Shown here: piece by piece, positions 1 through 7,441 of the stretch
Position numbering within the stretch: the stretch's first letter is position 1
How the letters are laid out: every line of letters begins with the position of its first letter
DNA from: an uncultured Leptotrichia sp.
Lineage (GTDB): Bacteria > Fusobacteriota > Fusobacteriia > Fusobacteriales > Leptotrichiaceae
DNA length: 14,450 bases
Direction: 5' to 3'
NCBI GenBank assembly: GCA_938017765.1
Contig: CALIJH010000170.1
Span: 1-14,450 of the forward strand
The notes under the pieces: generated by a model
What the model was told of the DNA's origin: nothing
Seen by the model: only the letters and a program-made list of their open reading frames with translations
The model's database searches: none
Position numbers and translations under genes: made by a program

Positions 1-528
1 TCCATCAAAAAAATAGTAAATTTCTTTGCTAACTCCAAGTTCTTCATTACCTGCCCCTTCCAGATGAAATTTTATAGTCCGTGACTTTATTGTTGAAATA
101 ATATTCAGACTTCGTGCAAGCAAAATAAAATAGACGTCTTTCGGAGGTTCTTCAAGAATCTTAAGCAGTGCATTCGAAGATTCTTTCCTTAAGTTTTCTA
201 TTCCACAGAGAATAAAAATCTTTTTAGGAGAACTGTAAGCTGATTCAATTGCATCATAAATCAGCTCTCTTACTTCATCTATTTTTATATTTTCATTTTT
301 TCTATTTATAACTTCAATATCAGGATATTGAAAATTTTCTATTCTTTTGATTATACTCCCATATTCTTCAGAATTTTTATCTATTCTTAAAGTCATTATT
401 ATTTTGGAAAATTCCAGTGCATAAAAAAGCAAGTCAACTCTTTTATCTCCATAAAAGAGGTAACTGGCACTTTTTTTATCCTGCTCTGCTTCATTTTTTA
501 ATTTTTCCAATATTTCACTGCTTTTCAT
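1..528 (-). CDS. holB: DNA polymerase III delta-prime subunit (clamp loader), C-terminus cut by window edge
   Basis: The frame is open from ATG at 528 to the left edge, giving 176 residues with no stop, so the gene continues outside. Seen directly: a start resembling the AAA+ clamp-loader N-terminus (SYLFYG, residues 22-27), the hallmark ALLKILEEPP at 120-129, and VYFILLARS followed by SRTIKF (149-154), which matches the sensor-1 region and the SRC arginine-finger motif of the DnaX/HolB family. Delta-prime helps open the beta sliding clamp in the replisome. Odd points: the P-loop region reads YGDKRVDLL with no GKT, and the four zinc-binding cysteines seen in many DnaX/HolB proteins are absent. 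It starts 5 bases after the mreB stop, so it is probably translated from the same message; its ribosome binding site (AGAGAAAG) is weak. A DnaX paralogue is less likely because the P-loop is missing. Confidence 0.85.
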   Translation of the reverse strand, partial: MKSSEILEKLKNEAEQDKKSASYLFYGDKRVDLLFYALEFSKIIMTLRIDKNSEEYGSIIKRIENFQYPDIEVINRKNENIKIDEVRELIYDAIESAYSSPKKIFILCGIENLRKESSNALLKILEEPPKDVYFILLARSLNIISTIKSRTIKFHLEGAGNEELGVSKEIYYFFDG

Positions 529-533
529 AATTT

Positions 534-1559
534 TTAGCTTTCTCTCATCTGTAACGTTCTCAATAATTTCTTATTGTCAAAAGCCATTCCTCCGCCTAAA
601 ACTACTGAAATCAAAGGATTTTCAGCTAAATAGACTTTTATTCCTATTTCTTTCTCCATTAATTCTACAAAGTTTTTTATCAATGAGCCTCCGCCTGTCA
701 TTACTATTCCGTTATCAAGTATATCGGCAGCTAATTCGGGAGGACATTTTTCCAATACTTCCTTGGAAGAATTTACTATCTGATAAAGGGAATCTTCTAT
801 CGCTTCATATATTTCATTTGAATTTACCTCTACCGTATTAGGTATTCCAAGTTCCAGATCTCTCCCTTTTATAGTCATTATTTCAGGTTCAGGCAGTCTT
901 ATTGCTGTTCCAAGCTCTTTTTTTATTTTTTCGGCTGTTCTTTCTCCTACCAGTAAATTATATTTTCTTTTTATGTATTTTACAATGTCTTCGTCAAATT
1001 TATTTCCCGCTGTTTTTATGGATTTACTGGATATTACTTCATCAAGAGACAATATGGCTATATCTGTTGAGCCTCCGCCTATATCTACTACCATATTCCC
1101 CTCAGGCTGTGAAATATCTATCCCCGAACCGATTATTGCAGCTCTTCCCTCTTCTATAATATACGTTTTTTTAGCTCCCTTTACCGAATCAAAAAGGGCT
1201 TTTCTTTCAACACTTGTAACATTTATAGGTACACATATCATTATTTCAGGTTTAAATAACGCATTTCCGTAGATTTTCTGTAAAAAATAACTTATCATTT
1301 CTTTTGTAGAATCTATATCGGCAATAACTCCGTCTTGCAGAGGTTTTATCGCTTCTATGCTGTCAGGTGTTTTCCCGAGCATTTCCCTTGCTTCTCTCCC
1401 TATTGCTATTATTTTCCCCGTCTTTCTGTCCCTTGCCACAACGGAAGGCTCATTTAACACTATTTTTCTTTTCTGTTTATCATAAATCAGTATATTTGCC
1501 GTCCCTAAATCAATCGAGATACTTTTATTGACTCTGAACATTTTAAATATATTTGCCAT
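534..1559 (-). CDS. mreB: Rod shape-determining protein MreB (actin-like)
   Basis: The 341-residue length is normal for MreB/Mbl. Actin-fold motifs are in order: phosphate-1 loop IDLGTAN (16-22), phosphate-2 loop DIGGGSTDIA (159-168), a TAGNKFDE segment (183-190) and adenosine loop VMTGGGSLIKN (286-296). The first residues (MANIFKMFR) could form the membrane-binding amphipathic helix seen in some MreBs. MreB filaments under the inner membrane guide lateral wall synthesis, so this predicts a rod. The start has a strong AAGGAGG 6 bases before ATG. Odd: the usual IEEPxAAAIG stretch reads IEEGRAAIIG (135-144). The gene is not followed by mreC/mreD; it lies between cysS and a holB-like gene, so it may be a second MreB/Mbl-type copy. 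Very likely co-transcribed with cysS, with a possible promoter of its own in the cysS tail. Confidence 0.95.
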   Translation of the reverse strand: MANIFKMFRVNKSISIDLGTANILIYDKQKRKIVLNEPSVVARDRKTGKIIAIGREAREMLGKTPDSIEAIKPLQDGVIADIDSTKEMISYFLQKIYGNALFKPEIMICVPINVTSVERKALFDSVKGAKKTYIIEEGRAAIIGSGIDISQPEGNMVVDIGGGSTDIAILSLDEVISSKSIKTAGNKFDEDIVKYIKRKYNLLVGERTAEKIKKELGTAIRLPEPEIMTIKGRDLELGIPNTVEVNSNEIYEAIEDSLYQIVNSSKEVLEKCPPELAADILDNGIVMTGGGSLIKNFVELMEKEIGIKVYLAENPLISVVLGGGMAFDNKKLLRTLQMRES

Positions 1560-1634
1560 TATTCCTCCTTAAATTTTGTATCTTTAATCATTAAATATCT
1601 TTTATAAATATCCTTCTCATTTCTATATTGTTTA

Positions 1635-1663
1635 ATTATAAAAAACTGTTATAAAATTTCAAA
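1635..1663 (-). promoter_or_regulatory. Possible mreB promoter
   Basis: On the minus strand a TTTGAA box (1658-1663) is followed after 17 bases by a perfect TATAAT (1635-1640). It begins inside the end of cysS and points at mreB 76 bases away. No terminator is visible between cysS and mreB, so this would add to read-through rather than replace it. Matches of this kind are common by chance in AT-rich DNA. Confidence 0.4.
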
Positions 1664-3184
1664 AGTTGCTGTTCCGTCTTTATTATCCTTGATTTCCACT
1701 CCCATTTTTTTCAACTCATCACGGATTTCATCAGATAATTTAAAGTTTTTTTCTTTTCTTGCTTCTGCCCTTATTTTCAGAAGAAACTCTATCAGATTTT
1801 TTGACAGTCCCTCATTATCATTACTTTGTCCGTCCACTAATAACACTCCTAAAACATCTTCTATCTTTGTCTTTAGATTTCTATGAGATAATTCCAACGC
1901 ATTATATAGTAACTCGCTGTTATTCTTTCTTTCATCTTCCGACATTTTTTCGACAATATCGGAAAATCTGTTTGTTTCTCTTATCTGGTCAAATATTGTG
2001 GCTAATGCCTGAGGAGTATTCATATCTTCGTCCATTGCTCCGATAAATTTTATATCAAAATCTTTTATTTTTTCTTTAAAAATTTTAATAATTTCATTTA
2101 TTTCATTGGGAACTGTTTTATTATCTATATCATTATCAACATTTGAGCTGGCGGAAAAATCGGAAATAATTTTCTCTGCATTTCCATTACTTAAAATTTC
2201 TGTCATTTTTTCAAATCTTTTCATGGAAGAAGTTATATTCTGCAAGGTTTTCTTAGTAGTTTCGATATCTTCATAAGAAAAATTTACAGGCTTTCTGTAA
2301 TGGGTACTCAATATAAATAATCTTATCACATTTCCCGAAAATTTCCCTAATATTTCCCTTAGTAAAAAGAAATTTCCTGTGGATTTTGACATTTTATCCC
2401 CATTTACCTGAATAAAACCGTTATGAAGCCAGTATTTTGCAAAATGACCATGATAAGCACATTTACTCTGGGCGATTTCATTTTCATGATGAGGAAAAAT
2501 CAAGTCTTGTCCGCCCCCGTGTATATCAAAAGAATTTCCCAGATATTTTTTTGACATGGCACTGCATTCTATATGCCAGCCCGGACGACCCTGTCCCCAC
2601 GGAGAATCCCAGTAAGGTTCTCCGTCTTTTTTCTTTTTCCAGAGAGCAAAATCGAGGGGATCATTTTTTATTTCCATAACATCTACTCTTGCTCCTATTT
2701 CAAGTTCATCTATTTTTTGATTGGAAAGTTTTCCGTAATCTTCATATTTTTTGACATTAAAAAATACGTTTCCTTCTATTTCATAGGCATATCCGTTTTT
2801 TATAAGTTCTTTTATAGTTTCTATAATTTCGCTCATATTTTCAGTAACTTTAGGCCTTTTTATATCTTTCAGTATATTCAAAGGTTCTATATCTTCAAAA
2901 AATCCTTGGATATATTTTTCGCTCACTTCTTGCGAGCTTATACCTTCTTCATTTGCTCTTTTTATTATTTTATCGTCCACATCGGTAAAATTCTGAACAT
3001 AAGTAACATCATATCCCCTATATCTGAAATATCTTGCCAGCACATCAAAAACAACTATAGGTCTCGCATTTCCCAAATGTATGTAGTTGTAAACCGTAGG
3101 TCCACACACATACATTTTTACTTTTCCCGCTTCTATAGGTTCAAATTCTTCTATTTTATTGGACATTGTGTTGTAAAGTTTCAT
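1649..3184 (-). CDS. cysS: Cysteinyl-tRNA synthetase
   Basis: Class I synthetase that charges tRNA-Cys in the cytoplasm. With the start at 3184 it has 511 residues. Visible motifs: the HIGH-type signature HLGN (36-39) within YNYIHLGNARP, KMSKS (264-268), and zinc ligands C27 (CGPT), C207 (WHIEC), H232 and E236 (PHHENE), spaced as in the E. coli enzyme. The C-terminal part has the helical anticodon-binding region, with a polar Asn/Asp-rich insert near 333-360. Start choice: the frame is open to an in-frame ATG at 3232, but AAAGGAGAG lies just before the ATG at 3184 and MKLYNTMSNK is the expected family N-terminus; the 16 extra residues (Phe/Lys/Gly-rich) look like untranslated leader. It follows mutS2 by 100 bases and precedes mreB. 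Confidence 0.96.
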   Translation of the reverse strand: MKLYNTMSNKIEEFEPIEAGKVKMYVCGPTVYNYIHLGNARPIVVFDVLARYFRYRGYDVTYVQNFTDVDDKIIKRANEEGISSQEVSEKYIQGFFEDIEPLNILKDIKRPKVTENMSEIIETIKELIKNGYAYEIEGNVFFNVKKYEDYGKLSNQKIDELEIGARVDVMEIKNDPLDFALWKKKKDGEPYWDSPWGQGRPGWHIECSAMSKKYLGNSFDIHGGGQDLIFPHHENEIAQSKCAYHGHFAKYWLHNGFIQVNGDKMSKSTGNFFLLREILGKFSGNVIRLFILSTHYRKPVNFSYEDIETTKKTLQNITSSMKRFEKMTEILSNGNAEKIISDFSASSNVDNDIDNKTVPNEINEIIKIFKEKIKDFDIKFIGAMDEDMNTPQALATIFDQIRETNRFSDIVEKMSEDERKNNSELLYNALELSHRNLKTKIEDVLGVLLVDGQSNDNEGLSKNLIEFLLKIRAEARKEKNFKLSDEIRDELKKMGVEIKDNKDGTATFEIL

Positions 3185-3274
3185 TTTCTCTCCTTTCCCT
3201 TTAAATCCTTTTTTTGTAAAAAAACAAAACAAAAATATCTGTATTATCTATATTTTAACAATTTTATTATAATA

Positions 3275-3296
3275 GTGCCGAATATCATTTCAGCAC
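3275..3296 (-). terminator. Weak hairpin overlapping the mutS2 stop codon
   Basis: On the minus strand GTGCTGAA and TTCGGCAC pair (8 bp including one G-U) around the loop ATGATA, and the mutS2 stop codon lies in this structure. What follows is TATTATAATAAAATTG rather than a clean U-run, so it is at best a weak terminator or attenuator between mutS2 and cysS. The TATAAT just after it (3266-3271) could instead be a -10 box for cysS, but I see no good -35 with it. Confidence 0.3.
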
Positions 3297-5624
3297 TGCT
3301 ACTGTACAGCCAATTCCTCCTTCATTTTGATTGGCGTCCTTAAATTCCGCTACATATTTTGAAGTTTTTAAAAATTCCTGTATTTTTTTTCTCAGTATCA
3401 TTGTCCCTTTCCCGTGGATAATATAGACCTCATGATATCCTGTAAGCATTGCTCTGTCCAGATATACTTCCAATTCGGCTATTGCCTCATCGGCATTTTT
3501 TCCTCGCAAATCTATCTCACCTCTTACCTGTGTCGATTTGAGTGAAGCAAAGCTCTTGAACCTGTTCGATTTCTTTTTCTGTATTTTCACAATATCATCA
3601 AAAGAAACTACCATTTTCAGTATTCCCGCCTGCACCTGCACACTGTCCGTTTCAGGGATTATTCTCAGTATTTTTCCATTTTGATTTAAAGTTTTTACTA
3701 AAACTTCTTCACCTTCCTGAATATCAATATTTTTAGCTACTATTTTTCTTTCTTTTACATTCTGTTTTTTATCCGCAATAAAAGACTCTCTCAACATATT
3801 CAGGCTTCTTTGGGCATTTTTCGCTTCCTCTTTCTTCACTTCGTCCTGACTTATCCTGTCTATCAGATTTTTAGCTTTAGACTGTACTTCTTTCAGATAA
3901 CTGTCGGCTTCTTCATAAGCTCTTTTAATGATTTCATTTTTTTGATTTTCAACTTCGGTTATTTTCAGCTCATACGAATTTTTCTGTATTTCCAATTCTT
4001 TTTTTGTGTTTTCCAGCTCAAATTTTAATACTTCGAGTTCATCGTTCTTTTCTTTGATAGATTTAAGCATTTCTTCCACTTTCTGATTATCCTCACTTAT
4101 ATACCCTCTTGCAGTATTTATTATTTCTTTACTTATACCGTATTTTCCTGCGATTATAAGGGCATTACTTTCCCCCGGAATTCCTTCAAGCAACCTGTAC
4201 GTAGGAGAAAGCGTTTCCACATCAAATTCCATTGAAGCACTTTTTATGCCCGTAGTGTTGAATGCATACGCTTTCACTTCACTGTAATGAGTTGTAATTA
4301 TTGATTTTATATTTTTTCCGTTCAGATAGTCTATTATCGCCATAGCAAACGCCGCTCCCTCCATAGGGTCGGTACCGCTCCCCAGCTCGTCCATAAGTAC
4401 AAGGGATTTACTGTTTGCTTCTTCCATAATTTCCTTTATTTTTTTCACATGCCCTGAAAATGATGATAAATTCTGTTCTATACTTTGCTCGTCTCCGATA
4501 TCCGCAAGGACACTGCCGAAATGACCTATTTCAGTTTTTTCGTCAGCAGGTACGGGAATTCCTGACAGTGCCATTAAAGTGAGCAGTCCTGCAACTTTCA
4601 ATGTAACTGTCTTTCCTCCTGTATTCGGCCCTGTAATGAGCATTATATTTTCATTATTTCCCAATTCAAAGTTTATAGGAACAACAGCATTTTCATCTAT
4701 TAACGGATGCCTTGCTTCTATTAGTTTCAGATACTCCTTATTTATAATTTTAGGCACCGTACATTTTTTATTTATAGAGTATATCGTTTTGGCATTCAGA
4801 TAATCCAGTCTTTCAAGGATTTCCTTTATTTGTATTATTTCTTCCTTTTTAGTTCTTATTAATTCTGTCAGCCTCAACAGTATTTTCCTTATTTCTTCCC
4901 TTTCTCTCGCTTCGTATTCCCTAAGTTTGTTATTTAGCGATACCACATTTAAAGGCTCGATATACACAGTACTGCCTGTTGCTGACCTGTCATGCTCTAT
5001 TCCTTTGACAAGTCCTTTAAAGTCTGTTTTCACAGCTATTACATATCTGTCATTTCTTTGAGTAATTATTCTTTCCTGAATAGCTTTCTGAGTTTCCTTA
5101 TTGTTCATAAGGTCATCAAATTTTTCCTTTATATTAGCATTTATATTCTGTTTCTGTCTCCTTACATCTCTCAGTCCTATGGATGCGTCATCTTTCAAAT
5201 TTCCGTCATCGTTTATGGCATCTCCGATAAACTGCTCTATATCCTTTACTTCTTCAATATCCGCAAACAATGCCCATATCGTCTTGTATTTGTCCCTTGT
5301 GTTTTTTGCCCTGCTTTTGGAAATCCTGAAAATAGACAGATTTTTCTTTAAGTTAGCCAAATCTTCAGCATTCAGATAAGAGCCTATAAGCTCGATAGTA
5401 TTCATATATCTTTGTATATCTGACAGCCCTGTAAGCTCAAATCCGTCATCGAACTTGTAAAAATCTATCAAGTCGGTCATCAGCATAAGCTCCCTGTCGA
5501 GAGCCGATTTATCCTTTATTATATCCGTATCTATAAATTTTTCCTTTGTTTTTTCAAGTTTTGATAAATTTATCAGTTCATTTATTATTTTATAAAATTC
5601 TAAAACATCGTATTTCTTTTCCAT
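3285..5624 (-). CDS. mutS2: MutS2 family ATPase/endonuclease with Smr domain
   Basis: The 779-residue length matches MutS2. Order: N-terminal core/lever helices (about 1-300), ABC-type ATPase with Walker A GPNTGGKT (332-339), a DEQSIEQNLSSFSGH segment (378-392), Walker B LVLMDELGSGTDP (408-420) and TTHYSEVKA (444-452), then a long Glu/Lys coiled coil (about 510-615), a small KOW-like beta region (about 630-680) and a C-terminal Smr domain (about 700-779) with IDLRG (704-708) and HGKG (737-740). It lacks the MutS mismatch-recognition domain. Known roles of the family are suppression of homologous recombination and, in Firmicutes, splitting of collided ribosomes; which applies here cannot be told. 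The start is preceded by AGAGGG. It is the first gene of the minus-strand mutS2-cysS-mreB-holB block. Confidence 0.96.
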   Translation of the reverse strand: MEKKYDVLEFYKIINELINLSKLEKTKEKFIDTDIIKDKSALDRELMLMTDLIDFYKFDDGFELTGLSDIQRYMNTIELIGSYLNAEDLANLKKNLSIFRISKSRAKNTRDKYKTIWALFADIEEVKDIEQFIGDAINDDGNLKDDASIGLRDVRRQKQNINANIKEKFDDLMNNKETQKAIQERIITQRNDRYVIAVKTDFKGLVKGIEHDRSATGSTVYIEPLNVVSLNNKLREYEAREREEIRKILLRLTELIRTKKEEIIQIKEILERLDYLNAKTIYSINKKCTVPKIINKEYLKLIEARHPLIDENAVVPINFELGNNENIMLITGPNTGGKTVTLKVAGLLTLMALSGIPVPADEKTEIGHFGSVLADIGDEQSIEQNLSSFSGHVKKIKEIMEEANSKSLVLMDELGSGTDPMEGAAFAMAIIDYLNGKNIKSIITTHYSEVKAYAFNTTGIKSASMEFDVETLSPTYRLLEGIPGESNALIIAGKYGISKEIINTARGYISEDNQKVEEMLKSIKEKNDELEVLKFELENTKKELEIQKNSYELKITEVENQKNEIIKRAYEEADSYLKEVQSKAKNLIDRISQDEVKKEEAKNAQRSLNMLRESFIADKKQNVKERKIVAKNIDIQEGEEVLVKTLNQNGKILRIIPETDSVQVQAGILKMVVSFDDIVKIQKKKSNRFKSFASLKSTQVRGEIDLRGKNADEAIAELEVYLDRAMLTGYHEVYIIHGKGTMILRKKIQEFLKTSKYVAEFKDANQNEGGIGCTVAVLK

Positions 5625-5676
5625 TTTTTCCCTCTTTTATATTTAATTTTAAGTTTTTCAATTTACTTTTACCTTT

Positions 5677-5685
5677 ATTATATCA
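5677..5685 (-). promoter_or_regulatory. mutS2 promoter (extended -10)
   Basis: The minus strand reads TGATATAAT, an extended -10 (TGn plus a perfect TATAAT), 52 bases before the mutS2 start. The -35 region is only AT-rich, which is acceptable for extended -10 promoters. A second candidate, TTGCAG with 17 bases to TATTTT, lies further upstream near 5699-5723. Confidence 0.55.
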
Positions 5686-5728
5686 AAAAATCGAGAAAAT
5701 ATAAAATATATCTTTTTTCTGCAATATG

Positions 5729-5737
5729 TGATAAAAT
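5729..5737 (+). promoter_or_regulatory. Promoter of the ABC transporter pair (extended -10)
   Basis: TGATAAAAT (TGn plus TAAAAT) lies 39 bases before the start codon, with no good -35 upstream. It is back to back with the mutS2 promoter inside the 152-bp divergent spacer, so the two -10 boxes are about 46 bases apart. No operator-like inverted repeat is evident between them. Confidence 0.5.
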
Positions 5738-5776
5738 ATTTTCAGTAAATTTTTATACATAAAGGAGGCATTATCA

Positions 5777-6487
5777 TTGGAACAGCCAATATTAGAACCA
5801 ATATTAGAATGTAAAAATCTGACTAAAAATTATAAATATGAGTCTGCCCTAAACAGTATCAATCTTTCTATAACAAGTGGAAAGATAGTAGGACTTTTGG
5901 GTCCTAACGGAAGCGGAAAAACTACCCTCATAAAACTTGCAAATGACCTTTTGAAACCTACTTCAGGGGAAATCCTCATAAGAGGGCTTAAACCGGGAAT
6001 AGATACGAAGAAAATTATATCCTATCTTCCCGATAGAAACTATTTTAGTGATACGCACACTGTAAATGAATTACTAAATCTCTTTTCAGGTTTTTATAGT
6101 GATTTCAATAAAGAAAAAGCTTTAAAAATGCTAAATGATTTAAAAATAGAACCGAAAAGAAAATTTAAAACTCTGTCCAAGGGAATGAAAGAAAAAGTTC
6201 AGCTTATCCTCGTTATGAGCCGTGAAGCTCTGCTATATCTTCTTGATGAACCGATAGCGGGAGTAGATCCTGTAGCGAGAGAATATATCCTCGACACTAT
6301 CATTAAAAATTATAACAGGGAAGCGACTATTATCATTTCCACTCATCTCATTGCGGATGTGGAAAAAGTTCTTGATGAGGCTATATTTATCAATAACGGC
6401 AATATACTTTTACATGAAAGTACAGAAAAAATAAAAGCGGAACATAATAAAAGCATAGAAGAATATTTCAGGGAGGTTTTCAGATGA
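5777..6487 (+). CDS. ABC transporter ATP-binding protein (YtrB/BcrA-like), TTG start
   Basis: 236-residue ATPase subunit. Visible motifs: Walker A GPNGSGKT (42-49), signature loop LSKGM (133-137, a shortened form of LSGGQ), Walker B LYLLDEP (153-159) with AGVDP as the D-loop, and the switch His190 in STHL. The Q-loop position reads YLPDRNYF (83-90), so Asp replaces the usual Gln; I recall this form in the YtrB-like branch. Start: TTG at 5777, 8 bases after AAAGGAGG (5761-5768), with no ATG alternative that keeps the N-terminal strand. It overlaps the permease gene by 4 bases, so the two are translationally coupled and should form a 2+2 transporter in the inner membrane. The substrate is unknown; relatives are linked to antibiotic or cell-envelope stress. 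The GntR regulator that usually precedes this type is absent. Confidence 0.9.
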   Translation: MEQPILEPILECKNLTKNYKYESALNSINLSITSGKIVGLLGPNGSGKTTLIKLANDLLKPTSGEILIRGLKPGIDTKKIISYLPDRNYFSDTHTVNELLNLFSGFYSDFNKEKALKMLNDLKIEPKRKFKTLSKGMKEKVQLILVMSREALLYLLDEPIAGVDPVAREYILDTIIKNYNREATIIISTHLIADVEKVLDEAIFINNGNILLHESTEKIKAEHNKSIEEYFREVFR

Positions 6488-7287
6488 TTGGAAAATTATT
6501 TAAATATGATTTCAGAATAACGGCAAAAATATTATTTCCTCTATATGCAGGAATATTAGGAATAGGAGTTTTAAGTCAGACTGTATCTTTCTTACTGGAT
6601 TTAGCGGATAAAAATCTGAAAGCTAATCCTGATTCTATTATTAATCCTTCTTTTTTGATTTTTTCTTTCAAGACTTTTTCTTATATTACTGCTTTTTTTA
6701 TTACAGCGGGTATCTATATACTGACTCATTTTATACTGATTAACAGATATGCCAAGTCCATGTACGGAAATGAAGGATATCTTACAAACACTCTACCCGT
6801 AAAGACTTATCAACTAATTTTGATAAAATTTCTGAATTTCTGGTTTTGGATATTTATCGGATTTGTAGTTATCGTTATTTCGGGCGTATTACTTTTTTTT
6901 AATAGCTTTATGATATATGACATTCTCCAAATTTTTATTGAGGCAAGGTATTATGAAAATTATTTATTCATCATTCTTAGTCAGATAATATCCGTGAGTA
7001 GCACAATAATGTTATTATTTTTATGTGTTGCTATCGCCAATATTTTTAAAAGCTATAAGTTAATCATAGGAATAATTTCCTATTTTATAATAAATAGTGT
7101 TTTAGCCGTATTAAACTATTTAATTATATTTATACCTTATATTTTCTTTTTAGGGAATGATTTTCTTGAAGGAAGTACTTCGATATATTCCATTTCCGTT
7201 ATTTCGATATTCATCAATATAATTGAAATGATTATAATGTTTTTTACAATACTCTATATTCATAGAAATTATTTAAACTTGGAATAA
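6484..7287 (+). CDS. ABC transporter membrane subunit (ABC-2-like permease)
   Basis: 267 residues with about six hydrophobic segments (roughly 17-39, 63-86, 118-139, 160-187, 192-222, 235-259). The N-terminus LFKYDFRITAKILFPLY and the cytoplasmic loop YGNEGYLTNTLPVKTYQLILIK (93-114 region) match a permease type common in Firmicutes beside YtrB-like ATPases, in which (E/D)GYLT-TLPV precedes the third membrane segment. The ATG overlaps the end of the ATPase gene (ATGA) and AGGGAGG lies just upstream within it. It is very rich in Ile and Phe. The export substrate cannot be predicted. No clear terminator follows, only an AU-only palindrome at the stop codon. Confidence 0.85.
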   Translation: MIGKLFKYDFRITAKILFPLYAGILGIGVLSQTVSFLLDLADKNLKANPDSIINPSFLIFSFKTFSYITAFFITAGIYILTHFILINRYAKSMYGNEGYLTNTLPVKTYQLILIKFLNFWFWIFIGFVVIVISGVLLFFNSFMIYDILQIFIEARYYENYLFIILSQIISVSSTIMLLFLCVAIANIFKSYKLIIGIISYFIINSVLAVLNYLIIFIPYIFFLGNDFLEGSTSIYSISVISIFINIIEMIIMFFTILYIHRNYLNLE

Positions 7288-7378
7288 ATATTTATTTTAT
7301 TAGAAATATAACAATAATTAAAAATACAGCAACAATTCACAGAAAAATAGGATTTATCGAATTTATGAGTTATTCAAA

Positions 7379-7402
7379 ATTTATAATATAATTTATAATA
7401 TA
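7379..7402 (+). promoter_or_regulatory. Tandem 12-bp repeat with two TATAAT boxes, likely ppc promoter region
   Basis: The 12-mer ATTTATAATATA occurs twice head to tail (7379-7390 and 7391-7402). Each copy carries a perfect TATAAT (7382-7387 and 7394-7399). It sits 40-60 bases before ppc. Upstream -35 matches are poor (TTATTC at 7370-7375 with an 18-base spacer to the second box). The position favours a ppc promoter; which copy is used is unknown. Confidence 0.45.
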
Positions 7403-7441
7403 AAATATGAAATAAACCGTAAAAAAATAAAGGAGGGTATA

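Noticed and set aside
3185..3232. Upstream ATG at 3232 as the cysS start
   Set aside because: The 16-residue extension does not fit the family, and the best ribosome binding site is directly before the ATG at 3184.
2573..3343. Long plus-strand open frame of 256 codons opposite cysS
   Set aside because: It is antisense to a well-supported cysS with full catalytic motifs, is Phe/Tyr/Ser-rich as expected from the reverse of Lys/Glu/Ile codons, and has no ribosome binding site or family resemblance.
7283..7296. Perfect 14-bp palindrome AATAAATATTTATT at the permease stop as a terminator
   Set aside because: It is only A and T with no room for a loop and no U-run, so it would not form a stable RNA hairpin. 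It is expected by chance at this base composition.
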